From contig OZ038452.1 in NCBI GenBank assembly GCA_964036195.1, positions 14,006,704-14,070,703 of the forward strand: DNA of 64,000 nucleotides, in the 5' to 3' direction. Origin of the DNA: Sphaerolaimus hirsutus. Its lineage: Eukaryota > Nematoda > Chromadorea > Monhysterida > Sphaerolaimidae. Each line of letters starts with the position of its first letter. The stretch's first letter is position 1. The notes beneath the pieces were generated by a model. It saw nothing but the letters and a program-made list of their open reading frames with translations. It was not told where the DNA came from and did no database searches. The translations under genes and the position numbers were made by a program. Shown here in pieces: positions 11,861-22,567 of the stretch.

Positions 11861-12643
11861 CAGGGTTGGTTTTAGTAAAATTCTTTTTACTAAAATTGTA
11901 TTTTATTTTTATTAAAATTGTATTTTATTGTTATTTTATTCATGTTTCATTTCATTTTATGCTGAAATGTCATTAATATAATAAACTGAAACCATTTCAC
12001 AAAAATTTTACAAATATTTTACAAATTTTTTTACAAAAAATCGGAATGTTGCATGCCGCCCATAAAACAATGTACACGCTAGAACCGTGCAGATGAATAC
12101 AAAAAAATTAATGTAGACTTGTGACACGGGTTGCGACATAGGTATCTTGAACGCGCAGGGGCCGGATAGATATTAAGTAGCTAATTGCTTCCCGGGGGAA
12201 AGATAGCTAAAAGTTTGTTATTATTGGGGGTTTTGGGGGGGGGGGCTTGCGGAGTTCAATATATAGGCTTTTTCAAGGTATGGAACAAAGAAAATGGGAT
12301 AAAAATCACATAAATTAGTGATTTTTAAGGTGAAAATATATAAAAGGGTATGAAAATTTGCAATTTTGAGCAAAAATATCTTTCAATCACAACAATGAAA
12401 GCAACAACAAGGAACCAGTTCTGCAAATTGGCAGCTAGAATCTTAAGCAACAGGATAGAAAACTTTTTATAGAATTTTACACACTCGATTTTTTGTAAAA
12501 TTTTATTAAAATTGTACAAAAATTCGAATCTTTGTACAATTTTACAAAAAAATTACACAAATTTGAATTTTAGTAAAATTTTATTTTAATTTTATTAATT
12601 TTCCATTTTATTTTATTTTTTTTCTGAGATTTTGCCAACCCTG
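11861..12643. mobile_element. hAT-like element, CAGGGTTGG ends
   Basis: Ends CAGGGTTGGTTTTAGTAAAA and the complement of TTTTGCCAACCCTG are flanked by the exact 8-bp duplication CACGTGAC (11853-11860 and 12644-12651). Subterminal TTTTATTAAAATTG words are repeated. A G-run lies near 12235. No transposase frame. Confidence 0.92.
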
Positions 12644-12741
12644 CACGTGACTGAAGTTTCTCTGGTGTTAAAGTTGATACTTATAGATGTAGTGTTTTTA
12701 TCTACGTGTGTGTGCTCTTGATTAGTCAAATCTACAATAAT

Positions 12742-12890
12742 GGCCAGACACACACTAGTTGACATCGATACTAAATGTCAACTGGTTCCGATCCCAATTC
12801 AAAGCTTTCTGGCGAGCTTTCTGAAAGTTTTGGAATGGGATCGGAACCAGTTGACATTTGGTGTCGATGTCAACTAGTGTGTGCGGGCCC
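12742..12890. mobile_element. MITE, GGGCC-CACACTAG family, copy 2
   Basis: Arms GGCCAGACACACACTAG and CTAGTGTGTGCGGGCCC continue into GTTGACATCGATACTAAATG and its complement. Flanked by AAT on both sides (12739-12741 and 12891-12893). Confidence 0.85.
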
Positions 12891-12919
12891 AATGACGATT
12901 TGATAATGGAGTCCATTTG

Positions 12920-13681
12920 CCAGTTCCGCAAAATGAGAAGTGAGAAGTGAAATCGCGAGTGCGAAGTGAAATGAGAAGTGAGAAGGCTTGAAAGGAATAA
13001 AATTGGCAAAAGTGAAGTGAAATGATTTTCTTGAAATTTTCATCTTGCCATTTCACCATAGTTGTTAAAACGTATTTACGTTTACTCGACTTTTACGTAT
13101 ACTCGAGTACTACGTAAATACGTTTACGTTTCCTCCCGAAAAAATACCGGTACTCACTTACTCGCGTACTTTTTGAAAGTACGCGAGTACAGGAAATGTA
13201 ATTCCAAAAAATTAATGTGGTGCAAAACAAGCAAAAACTATTCAAACGAATTGAAGTAGCTGTGAAAATCGCAGCGGCAATGATCAAAGTTGCGACGGGT
13301 AGGGAAAGCGATGACTTCCATGTTTGCTCTACTCACCTTTATGTTTTTCTGAGTACAAAATTGAAAAAAATACTAGCTTTTACGTTTTCCCTGAGTAAAA
13401 ATACTGGTATTTACGTTTACTCACGTTTTACGCAGCGAAAAAGTATTTTAAAAATACTTAACGTTTTCTGTACTCAGGGTTGAATAAAAAATAAATACTT
13501 TACGTTTACGTTTACTTCGAAAAAAGTTCAGGATTTTTAACAATTCTGCATTTCACTTCTCATTTCACTTCTCAATTCACTTCTCATTTCACCTCACTTT
13601 TGCCAATTTTCGTCGCAATTCACTTCTCACGTCTCATTTCACTTCGCTTTTGCCATTTCACTTCTCACTTTGGGGAACTGG
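12920..13681. mobile_element. Inverted-repeat element, CCAGTTCCGCA family, with nested hAT
   Basis: Ends CCAGTTCCGCAAAATGAGAA and the complement of TTTGGGGAACTGG bracket GAAGTGAAAT/ATTTCACTTC words. A related copy is at 50599-50934 and a fragment at 19812-20025. I could not read a clear target duplication. It contains the 13057-13548 element. Confidence 0.7.
13057..13548. mobile_element. hAT-like MITE, CAGAGTTGTTAA family, copy 2 (nested)
   Basis: Ends CATAGTTGTTAAAACG and the complement of TTTTTAACAATTCTG are flanked by the exact 8-bp duplication CATTTCAC (13049-13056 and 13549-13556). The interior repeats TTACGTTTACTC words. Inserted within 12920-13681. Confidence 0.9.
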
Positions 13682-14165
13682 CCCATGGTTTTTCGCGCCT
13701 ATTTACAATATGAATAACAATTCGTGAACATAAAAAATACCGCATGTGTTTGTGCTTTCCCTTCATGGTGCACTGTCCATGTTTACTTTGATAAGTCAAC
13801 AACATAAAACAACGTTGTGCCATGTAGCAATTAAAAATTTAGCACTGTCCACTTATCACTGTAGGTATTTACTTTTATAAATATAAAATGCTTTTAAAAC
13901 ATTGTATATGTATAAAACATATACATTCTTCAAACAGAATCAGCACATGTGAATAATTTCCGCCGCTTACCTGCCCATTTGAATATCGTCAGCTTGGATG
14001 ATCTATAAATTCATTTTCATTGTTTTGATTTACATACAAATTTATGGCATGGCTATTTGTTAAGCAGCCTGTACAGCTGCGCTATTTTCTCGAATCTTAA
14101 AACATTCAACAATGCTGTCACGTTGGCAAATTTTAAAATTGGGATGAGTGCCAAAGAAAGGAGAC
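13682..14165 (+). other. Probable upstream region of the fukutin-like gene
   Basis: AT-rich sequence without repeats that I recognise. It precedes the start codon at 14166; no TATA box or trans-splice acceptor could be assigned with confidence. Confidence 0.35.
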
Positions 14166-16510
14166 ATGAGGCTCCCGTTGAAGATCGCATGGATACCCTT
14201 GTCTAGAGCGGCATTGCGTCTCGCCGCTGCACTCAGTATCGCTGCTGTACTGTTCAGCGCTCAAACTTTGTTCAGAGCTGACACCGGACTCGATGTTGAC
14301 GCTGCAGCCAAACAGAGTTGGCTCTTCGCTGCCACTCCAAAACAACCGATTAGAAGCAGAGAGAAAGGTTATTTACTACGACTAGTTTTTCATTGATTCT
14401 GGCTGACGTTCTTTTCATTGATATTTAAGTCTCAACAGTTGCACTTAGTTGCACAGTAGTGATTGAATGGCGCCATGGCGCTGGTGCCCTTTTATGGAGC
14501 CAAAGGCGCCAGCGCCATTGGCGCTTTGCACCGTCTTTCCTGGCGCCATTATGTTGACGCGTTGGCGCCTGGCGCCATTTTTCTGACGCTTTTCCATCAC
14601 TACACTCAATTCATTTCATAATAATCTGCAGTCAAAGCTTTCGGATTGATGAGAGATGATTCCGAAGACAAAATGTATCCACATGGCCACATTGATGATG
14701 TTTCAACATCCCCAGCGCCTGTGGTGCACAGTACCAGCGACTCAACGCCAGCATGGTTTAATACTGAACTAGAAAAGCACTTCGACAATGCAATGCCGTA
14801 TTTGGATGGTTTGCTTTTAACAAGTGCCCATTTTGTTTCACCCTGGTTTATGGTCCCATCTGTCCCATTTGCAGAAGAAAGGGTCAGTTATTGTTTACAT
14901 GGCCTGCCAGTTGCCCTGCCAAAATCAGTAGCTGCGCTGGGAGTGATCGCAATCGACTCAAAGACCGCATCTTGTTTGAGCAGTAATAAACCATTGCCAG
15001 TGGAGAATGACGAAAATAACAGGAAAAGAGGTCGAGAGAGTACTATGAGACGAAAAAAGAAGCCACATTTTTTGCGAGTGGGCATGTCGTCTGACTCGTT
15101 TGATAAGGCTAGGCAATATCTTGATGCTGAAAACGATGTGGCAGTAATTGCCACCGAAGAGAACAATATTCAATGTGTGTTTTGTTAAGTAACACAGTTT
15201 GAACTTTTCCACGTAATTTTATCAGTATCACATTGCAGTGCACCTTCCCTCAATAAATGTGGACATGATCATGACAAGAATAATCCAACCAAGCAACAAC
15301 GGCACCGACTTTTGGCTGTATCCAGCAATTTCAATTCGTGGATTTGAGCAACCGACATTTGCCATACTTCAGTGAGACAACATTTTCTCCACAATTTATC
15401 TAATCTACCGGGCCATTTCTGAGTACATTTATCCTGTTCGCAGACCGCCTCTTTCACAAGTATTTCCTGTGCATGATGGAGGAATTTATGCCCCATTTGA
15501 TGGTTCATTGTACGCATGGCAATTAGTCAGAGGGAGATATATTACTTGCAATGAAAATCTTGCACAGGAGTTTGAAAAGTTTGAATGGTCTGAAGACTTG
15601 AAAAATGACTCGAGAGATGCCTATTATAAGCCGAATAGCATGTGGACAATCGCCACTGCTCACCTAAGGGACATGATGTATAGAATCCGGGTACCAATCA
15701 TGTTATCAATGGGAACACTTTTAGGTGTGTGACATTTACGAACGAAGAGTTTTTTCATCCACAATACTGTTTTCAATGCTTATCAGGCTGGTACAGAAAT
15801 TGTGGTTGGATACCATACACAACCGATGTCGATGTGGCTTTCTTCGGTGATGACTACACTCCTGAAATTGAGAGGGTTTTACGCGACGACACCAAATTTT
15901 GGCTGAGGCATATTTTCGGTTTGGTGTGTGTAAACGTTTCAGATATTTATATTGCTACTATGCGAACATGTACCCAAAATTTAAATGTCTAAAAACATCA
16001 GCCATGGGAGGGTTATGAAATCACAATCATGTATGAAAGGAGCCACAACACTGATTTGTTTGCATTTTACAATGAAGGCAACATGACTTGGGTTGGGTCG
16101 ACAAACAATGCACAGCCAGCGGATCTGCCGAAATATCGGTTTGCCATTAATTCCACCAATACTTATACTAGCTAAAGCTCCGTCACAAAGCATGCGTCTT
16201 CAGCTGGTACTTCCCTCGAATCAAGTCGTCTCTGTGCGTCGGTGCACTGCAAAATCGGCTCTTCTTTGTGCCGTGCGAAACTGAACAGTTTTTGGCCGCA
16301 ATGTATGGCAAAACTTGGCAAAGACCCAAAGACAACCATGGCGTAGCTGGTGCGTACAGAAATAATGGATTTTGGCCGAACAGCACCAGACATTTGACTG
16401 AGCGGAAGTACTTCATTGTCTGTTGGAATGGTGGCACTGAAAGAGATGCGGCAGGTGCGTTCAATCCCAAAAACGTAATTGTTGAATACTCCGTGCTCAC
16501 GCATATTTAA
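14166..16510 (+). CDS. LicD/fukutin-family protein (Golgi glycan phosphotransferase type)
   Basis: Seven exons join in frame to 581 residues: 14166-14367, 14632-15174, 15239-15371, 15444-15724, 15787-15929, 16002-16138, 16204-16510 (TAA at 16508). The product looks like a type II membrane protein: a basic N-terminus, then one hydrophobic segment at residues about 15-30. The C-terminal half matches fukutin: SMGTLLGWYRNCGWIPYTTDVDV (G387 to V403, the DxD being D400/D402), then WYFPRIK (481-487) and VPCETEQFLAAMYGKTW (502-518). Human fukutin, about 461 residues, transfers ribitol phosphate to alpha-dystroglycan glycans; which glycan this one acts on is unknown, since nematodes carry many LicD paralogues. 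Exon 2 adds a linker with the basic run RRKKKP. Intron 1 holds a GCGCC-family repeat. The start is the first ATG that leads into the hydrophobic segment. Confident for family, less for orthology. Confidence 0.88.
14457..14602. mobile_element. GCGCC-family hAT-like MITE in intron 1 of the fukutin-like gene
   Basis: TAGTGATTGAATGGCGCC at the left and the complement of GCTTTTCCATCACTA at the right match the 4069-6262 ends. The flanking 8 bases no longer match each other, so the duplication has decayed. Confidence 0.7.
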
Positions 16511-16735
16511 TTGTTTAAATTACATCGTAATCATTATATTTACCAAGAGACCACAGAAAAATTACGTTCTCCTGTTTGTATTTACATTCTCCCTATACAG
16601 AACGTGAAAGTATAATATCAATCTGATTCAACACCCAACCGTTCACACTTTTTAGCTTTCAATGGTTACTCATGCGTAGTTTTTAACAATTAAGTTGCCG
16701 GTTTTCATATGAGTATACCTGTTTTAACATTCAAT
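16511..16735 (+). other. 3' flank of the fukutin-like gene
   Basis: AT-rich, no coding potential and no clear AATAAA signal seen. Confidence 0.35.
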
Positions 16736-16913
16736 GGGCCCACGCACACTAGTTTACCAACATGAAATGCTCGACCATTTTGGTAAACTGTTTTGACAAA
16801 ACAGTACGAAACACTGTACCGAGTTGTATGGTGTTTCGTACAGTTTTGTCAAAACAGTTTACCAAAATGGTCGAGCGTTTCATGTTGGTGAACTAGTGTG
16901 TGTGTGTTGGCAT
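16736..16913. mobile_element. MITE, GGGCC-CACACTAG family, copy 3
   Basis: GGGCCCACGCACACTAGTTT at the left and the complement of CTAGTGTGTGTGTGTTGGC at the right, with AAT on the left and AAT two bases past the right end. The inner arms (TTACCAACATGAAA...) differ from those of copies 1 and 2. Confidence 0.75.
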
Positions 16914-16955
16914 AATGAACTGCAGACCCCCAACATAATCAGCTCAATTGAGCAG

Positions 16956-17179
16956 GCACGGACGACGCGTGCGACTGCGCGCCCGGCTTCACCGGCCGCT
17001 ACTGCACCATGCGCGTGCCGGCGCTGCACGAAGAGCTACGGCTGCAGCAGCAGGCGCAGGCCACGCCGCAGGCACGTCTTCCCACCGCCACACAATGGTA
17101 CAGGGTGGCCGCAGATGCAAGTGCGAGTTTGCCAAGTGGCGCCACTGCCTTTTCTCCTGCAGCGTCCCCAGGATGGTGA
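16956..17179 (+). CDS. Orphan exon with a C-terminal half EGF-like domain
   Basis: After the acceptor gagcag, the frame reads T-D-D then CDCAPGFTGRYCTMRVPALHEE, the last three cysteines and the GFTGRYC turn of an EGF-like repeat. It goes on through a Gln/Ala-rich stretch to TGA at 17177-17179. GC-rich codons match the real genes here. A donor-like GTACAG at 17098 could end the exon earlier. A different frame from 17115 to 17249 ends in a hydrophobic segment (ILTSVIAASAVFVSIATVVSV minus the first residue), which might be a membrane anchor if spliced, but I found no in-frame junction. No other EGF repeat is visible nearby, so the exon is either the end of a gene whose remainder lies far away or a relic. 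Its 3' side is cut close by the 17264 transposon. Confidence 0.45.
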
Positions 17180-17744
17180 TTCAATCCTTACCTCCGTAAT
17201 TGCCGCGTCGGCTGTCTTTGTTTCTATTGCCACCGTGGTGTCAGTTTGAGCGTGTATGACGATTAGCATTGCAAAAAATGGCCAATTTTGAGAAAATATA
17301 ATAAAATATTATCTCAGAAAATCTCTCGAGAAAACAAAAATAATTAAATCTCTCGGGTCATTTTTGAAAATATAATTAAATCTCTGAGAAAATCTCTCAC
17401 AGTTCAAAAAATCTCAGAAAATCTCTCAACTTAAATCATGCTATAATCGATATTTCAAGGTGTTTGAACCATTCAGAGTAGATATTAAGAACCTTATGTG
17501 TTGTTAATGCTTTTCATTCAGAATTTCAAATGATAACAAGACACTGTCTACTGAAAGTACACTTTGTACTACCATGTACTATCTGAATAATCAACAAAAA
17601 TATAATTTAGGTACATCTTTCATCATAATAGAATAAATCACTTTCACGTGTGATGATCCCCACAGAATTTATCAAATGTTTTTTTCACCAAATTTTGTAA
17701 CTATATTCACAAAGTGTATTTACTTTTACTCCAAAAATACATAA

Positions 17745-18874
17745 AAACACCTTCCCGGTCACGTCCGGCAGCCATTTTTTTATTTTACTTCTTATATCCT
17801 ATCCCCAGTTCTACAGCGCCCCCGAGGCTGAAACTTGGGGGAGATATCGGCGCAACCCCCCTCTACTTCGCATGAATTGGGGGGGTCGCGGCGACCCCTC
17901 TCAGGGTGGGTCGATCTAAGTGCAAATTTTTTTGTGGCTTTTTTGGTGTCCCACAGCAGGTCCGGCACCCGCTGTTTACTGAGCTGTGGGAGGGGTATAA
18001 ATCTAAAATTTTGGGAATGTGTTACCAACACCACTCCCCTACTATACACTATTCAATAATGTGAGATTATTGTGAAAAATTTCTCAAAAATCCGCTTATT
18101 CTCTAAAAAACACCACTCCCCAATAGATGGCTGACAAAAAATTCACTTTTTGGAACTTTTTTATTAGACACTTGAAGAGCTGGTTTACAATACTTTAAAG
18201 GGAAGGGTTTAATGTTTAAAGTTATGTAAAGAACCATACCTCTAAAATGCCTGCATTGCAACATTTACTTGGGGGGAATTTCAAAGTGTAAATTTTGTAA
18301 ATTTTTGTTCCTGCGATGATGTCATTATGATGTCATAAAATTCACCCTAAGTAAATTTTGCAATGCAGGCATTTTAGAGGTATGGTTCTTTACATAACTT
18401 TAAACATTAAACCCTTCCCTTTAAAGTATCGTAAACCAGCTCTTCAAGTGTCTAATAAAAAATTTCCAAAAAGTGAATTTTTTGTCATCCATATATTGGG
18501 GAGTGGTGTTTTTTTTAGAGAATAAGCGAATTTTTGAGAAATTTTTCACATTAATCTCACATTATTGAATAGTGTATAGTAGGAGAGTGGTGTTGGTAAC
18601 ACATTCCCAAAATTTTAGATTTATACCCGTCCCACAGCTCAGAAATCAGCGGGTGCCGGACCTGCTGTGGGACACCAAAAAAGCCACAAAAAAAATTGCA
18701 CTTAGTGCGACCCACCCTGAGAGGGTTCGCCGCGACCCCCCAATTCATGCGAAGTAGAGGGGGGTTGCGACAATATCTCCCCCATGTTTCAGCCTCGGGG
18801 GCGCCCTAGAACTGGGGATAGGATATAAGAAGTAAAATCAAAAAATGGCTGCCGGACGTGACCGGGAAGGTGTT
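17745..18874. repeat. Large foldback, arms about 530 bp
   Basis: aacaccttcccggtcacgtc at the left returns inverted at 18874, and the arms pair nearly throughout to a centre near 18310. Arms contain GC-rich tracts (17800-17900 and 18730-18830). Open frames 17792-18059 and 18557-18757 are mirror images of this palindrome and not genes. Confidence 0.88.
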
Positions 18875-18934
18875 TACTTGAATACTGAGTAAATACATCT
18901 ATACTGACTCTGAAAAAGTAACAGTACCACGGGT

Positions 18935-19440
18935 TCAAACAGGATCCTGGTCTAGATCCTGAATCCAGAATTTTTTTTGGGATTTTGTGGTCCCAACCTG
19001 AAATCTCAATCCCAATCCTGTAATCTAAAAAACTAATCCCAATCCCGAAACTTTTGAAATTTGAATCCCAATCCCAATAATTTTTTCTTCAATACCAATC
19101 CTGTCGCGGAAAAATTTGCCAACTTTGTAAAATTGTTTGCACTAAGACATGTGAATATAAACCTGAAATGTCCAATTTATGCCACTTTTCTGGCATTTAG
19201 ATGTTTTTAGACCATTTTTGCCACAGATTAGAGAAAAACCTCTAATATCAGAACTTTTTCAAAAATCCCAATCCTGAAAAAATGCCTATCTCAGTCCTGA
19301 TCCTTATCCTGAGACACCAAACCCAGATCTAATCCTGAAATCTCTAAAAAACAATCCTCATCATGATAATGGTCCCATGATCCCAGCCCCGGTCCTGAAA
19401 TCCTAAAGAACCAATCCCAAAAAGTCGACCTGTTTAAAGT
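18935..19440. repeat. GGGTTCAAACGGGATCC-family repeat, copy 1
   Basis: The left end gggttcaaacaggatcctgg is followed by AATCCCAATCCTGA words. Copies: 53522-53690 and 54149-54826. Confidence 0.65.
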
Positions 19441-20033
19441 ACCTGACCGACGCAGCAGTACCCATGTTAACATACACTTTTTCAAAGTACTAGAGTACAT
19501 AAAATATATTTCAGATAGACTTTTTCAAGCCATGGAAGGGAATTTTCACTGTTAGCCATTTAAAATTATTGCGCTTTGTTAATTTTATCAGCTGAATATT
19601 CAATCATTGCTCAAAATAAATAGATCACACATGTTCTGATAGAGAGATTTTCTCGAGAGATTTTCTAAATCAGAAAAAATATAATTAAATCTCTCTGGAA
19701 AATAGTAGAAAAAATATAAATCTCAGAAAATCTTATATTTTCTGAGATTTTCTGAGATTTTTAAAATATAAATCTCCCAGAGATTTTTGCAATGCTAATG
19801 ACGATACCTGGTGCCAGTTTTGCAAAATGAGAAATGAGAAGTGAAATGGAAAAGGCGAAGTAAAAGCGCAAAGGCGAAGTGAAATGGCAAGTGAATTGGC
19901 AAGTGAAATGCGAACGCGAAGAGAAATTACTTTTTATTTTAATTTTTTACTTCGTTTTTGCCAATTCACTTGCCGTTTCACTTCGCCTTTGCGCTTTTAC
20001 TTCGCCTTTGCCATTTCACTTCTTACGACTGAC

Positions 20034-20503
20034 TAACGATGGCAAAAAAGATTCGAAAATTCGAAAACGTTTTTTTGGACTTTTCGAATTTTTGAGCACG
20101 CAGTGAAAAAAATACATAAAAATCGATTTTTTTCAAAAGATTCGAAAAGACTTTTCGATTTTTTTAGGTAATTTGAGGCATTGATATGTATTCTTAAGTT
20201 CAACATTCTAAATCAATTGACAATTGACTTGCAGTGTGTCTGAGCTGCAATAAAGACGTAAAACGTTGAGTTCTGAGTTCAATTAAGTTTTGAAAAAAAA
20301 TTTTTTTTTAAATTCGAAAACTATTTTTAAAAATCCGAAAACTACCCAAAAAAATTCGAAAACTACCAGAAAATTCGAAAACTACCAAAAAAATTCGAAA
20401 ATTCGAAAACTGTTTTGGCGAAAAATTCGAAAATTCGAAAAGTCATTTCAGAAAAAATACTTAAAAATTTAAATACTTTTTTCTGATGGGTTTGCCATCG
20501 TTA
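20034..20503. mobile_element. hAT-like MITE, TAACGATGGC family, copy 1
   Basis: Perfect 10-bp ends TAACGATGGC...GCCATCGTTA are flanked by the exact 8-bp duplication CGACTGAC (20026-20033 and 20504-20511). Filled with AAAATTCGAAAACT words. Relatives: 47215-48376 and 48538-48660. Confidence 0.93.
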
Positions 20504-20866
20504 CGACTGACACGGGTTCGGTATATGGGGTGATTGAAATTGAGGAAATCGGTCGTAAATATTTCATGGTGTCAAATTCTCTGAAATTTTAAAACTTTGA
20601 GGAGTTTTCTTCTGAAATGAATTTTTCAATTTCTGTTTTTTAAATGTTTTCGAATGTTTGAATTTTTTCATTTCTAGATGTTGAATTGTCGAATTTCTAC
20701 ATCAGTTTTAACCTGTCTAAACTTGTTTTGGTTTTTCAATTCATTTATGCAGGAAATATGTAGATTTTTATCACTTGCTGCGCTGGCTGCCGTTCACATC
20801 GTTTTGCGACGATAATTTATTATACCTGAAAAAGCTATTATTACCTACCTAAGTAAATATCAGGTA
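20504..20866. other. No gene recognised
   Basis: AT-rich DNA between two transposons. Confidence 0.4.
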
Positions 20867-21280
20867 CCGTATTACCTCGAAATACCCTCATGGGGGTTTA
20901 TTATTTCGCCAGCAAATTTTGAGGGGGTCAATTCGAGGGGGGTTTATTCGAGGGTTTTTTATTATTTCGTCAGAAATTTTCGTAAGGATCGTAGTAAAAA
21001 GAGGGCATTTGCGTACACAAAATAGGTAATAAATGTGTCCAAACGGGGTATATTTGGACATAAAAACGTAGACAGCTACACAAACTAGTCTATGTGTAGC
21101 TGCAATGCAAATTAGCAGTAGGTAATATACATCATGTACATTGTATACATGACGTATTTATTACGTACATGACGTAAATCATTCCGAAGGGGGGGGGGTA
21201 TTTCGGGGGGAGGGTTATTATTTCCCTAGCCGATTTTGAGTGGGGGTTAACTCGAGGGGGGTTAATTCGAGGTAATACGG
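20867..21280. mobile_element. TA-flanked MITE, CCGTATTACCTCGAAATA subtype, copy 1
   Basis: CCGTATTACCTCGAAATACC and its complement ending AATACGG lie between TA dinucleotides. Interior marks: TTATTATTTCGCCAGCAAA, GGGG runs and AGCTACACAAACTAGTCTA. Many copies are in the window. Confidence 0.9.
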
Positions 21281-21895
21281 TATACCTTTTCTCATTGTGA
21301 AAAATTCATTGTGTGAACGTTGTCAGATTTATATGTTGTTGATATATGCTGAAATGTTGTAAATACAATTGTATTCTTAGACTATTTTTTGGACTACTAT
21401 GTATTACTATTACAACTGCAAGTAAGTAAGGTCAATCAACGACTAAATACAAATGAGGATTTTCCGGTTCTACTTTTTCTGTGCACAAGAACTCGCAGTC
21501 ACCACGATGACTTCCATGGGTGTACATTTGAAATAACATGAGCCTTCAAACATGCATTGTTGTACTTTGTCATTTTAAATTTTCCTTTGCCATTGTATCA
21601 GATATCAGCTAGTCAAACGCTTGAAGCATTTTTTACTCATCCAAGACGTTTAATGAATGTTTAACTACCTGAGCAGAAAATCGCCACAAATCCGTAGCGG
21701 TTTTTACGGTTGATCTGGGTCATTCAGTATAATCTTTGCTTCTATATATTATTTGGTACTGTTAAATTCGATTGCGTGTGCTTCGGTCAGGATGGTTAAC
21801 TAAATACTAGTATCGTAAAAATACACGGCATTTACACATCCTATACAATCCTTAGTGTAGTTGTTGATTAGTTAAACCAACTATAACACTACATA
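21281..21895. other. No gene recognised
   Basis: AT-rich sequence, no repeats recognised. Confidence 0.4.
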
Positions 21896-22162
21896 TCGTA
21901 TTTCCTTGAATTACCCCCCTCGAAATACCCCCGTCTTGTATAATGTACACCATGTATGCAATATACATGATGTTTCAATTTCTGCCAATTTGCATCGCAG
22001 CTACACATATTCTAGCTAGTTTCGATATGTAACAGCCCATTATTTGCTATGATCCTTCATGATAATTTCTGCCGAAATAATGAAACCGCCATTGAATAAG
22101 CCCCCCTCGAATTACCCCTCAAAATTTGCTGGCGAAATAATAAACCCCCTGGAGGTATTCGG
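21896..22162. mobile_element. TA-flanked CCGTATT-family MITE, copy 2 (degenerate)
   Basis: Left end TCGTATTTCCTTGAATTACC after TA, right end ...GGAGGTATTCGG before TA; same interior words as copy 1. Confidence 0.75.
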
Positions 22163-22567
22163 TAAGTAGGTATCTAGGTAATTAAAGTTTGCTTTAGAAA
22201 AACCTTGTTCAGAAAATTCAAGAATGTACAAAAAAATTCGCAAGCCGAGTCACAATTGCTTCACAACAACTACTATTTTTGGACAGCTTTTGACATTGAT
22301 GTTTGATGTCTGCCAAAAGTATCGGGTAGTTAAATAAATAGGTATGTGTGAAAGTGTAGAATACTGCAAATCCGCGAATACTCTTGAAATCGGATTGTAT
22401 GGGTTGGAATAAATGCAAGCTGTTACCACGTTGTGTTGATATTAAAACGAAACGAGCACAAATAAAATGCGAGCAATGAAATAGGGGGTGAGGCGTCAAT
22501 AGTTAACAAATAATGAACACGATATAAATTAGTAAATTACGTAGAATATTATGTGTGACTTTCACGC

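Larger units (their letters stand above)
17264..19797. mobile_element. hAT-like element, TAGCATTGCAAAAA ends, 2.5 kb, carrying a foldback
   Basis: Ends TAGCATTGCAAAAA and TTTTTGCAATGCTA are flanked by the exact 8-bp duplication ATGACGAT (17256-17263 and 19798-19805). Subterminal AAATCTCTC/GAGATTT words form the arms. The interior holds the 17745-18874 foldback and a GGTTCAAACAGGATCC-type repeat. No transposase frame was found. Confidence 0.92.

Noticed and set aside
14888..15212. Minus-strand frames of 84-92 residues
   Set aside because: They lie antisense to exon 2 of the fukutin-like gene and have no support of their own.
17792..18757. Mirror-image frames of 61-85 residues
   Set aside because: They are the two arms of the large foldback.
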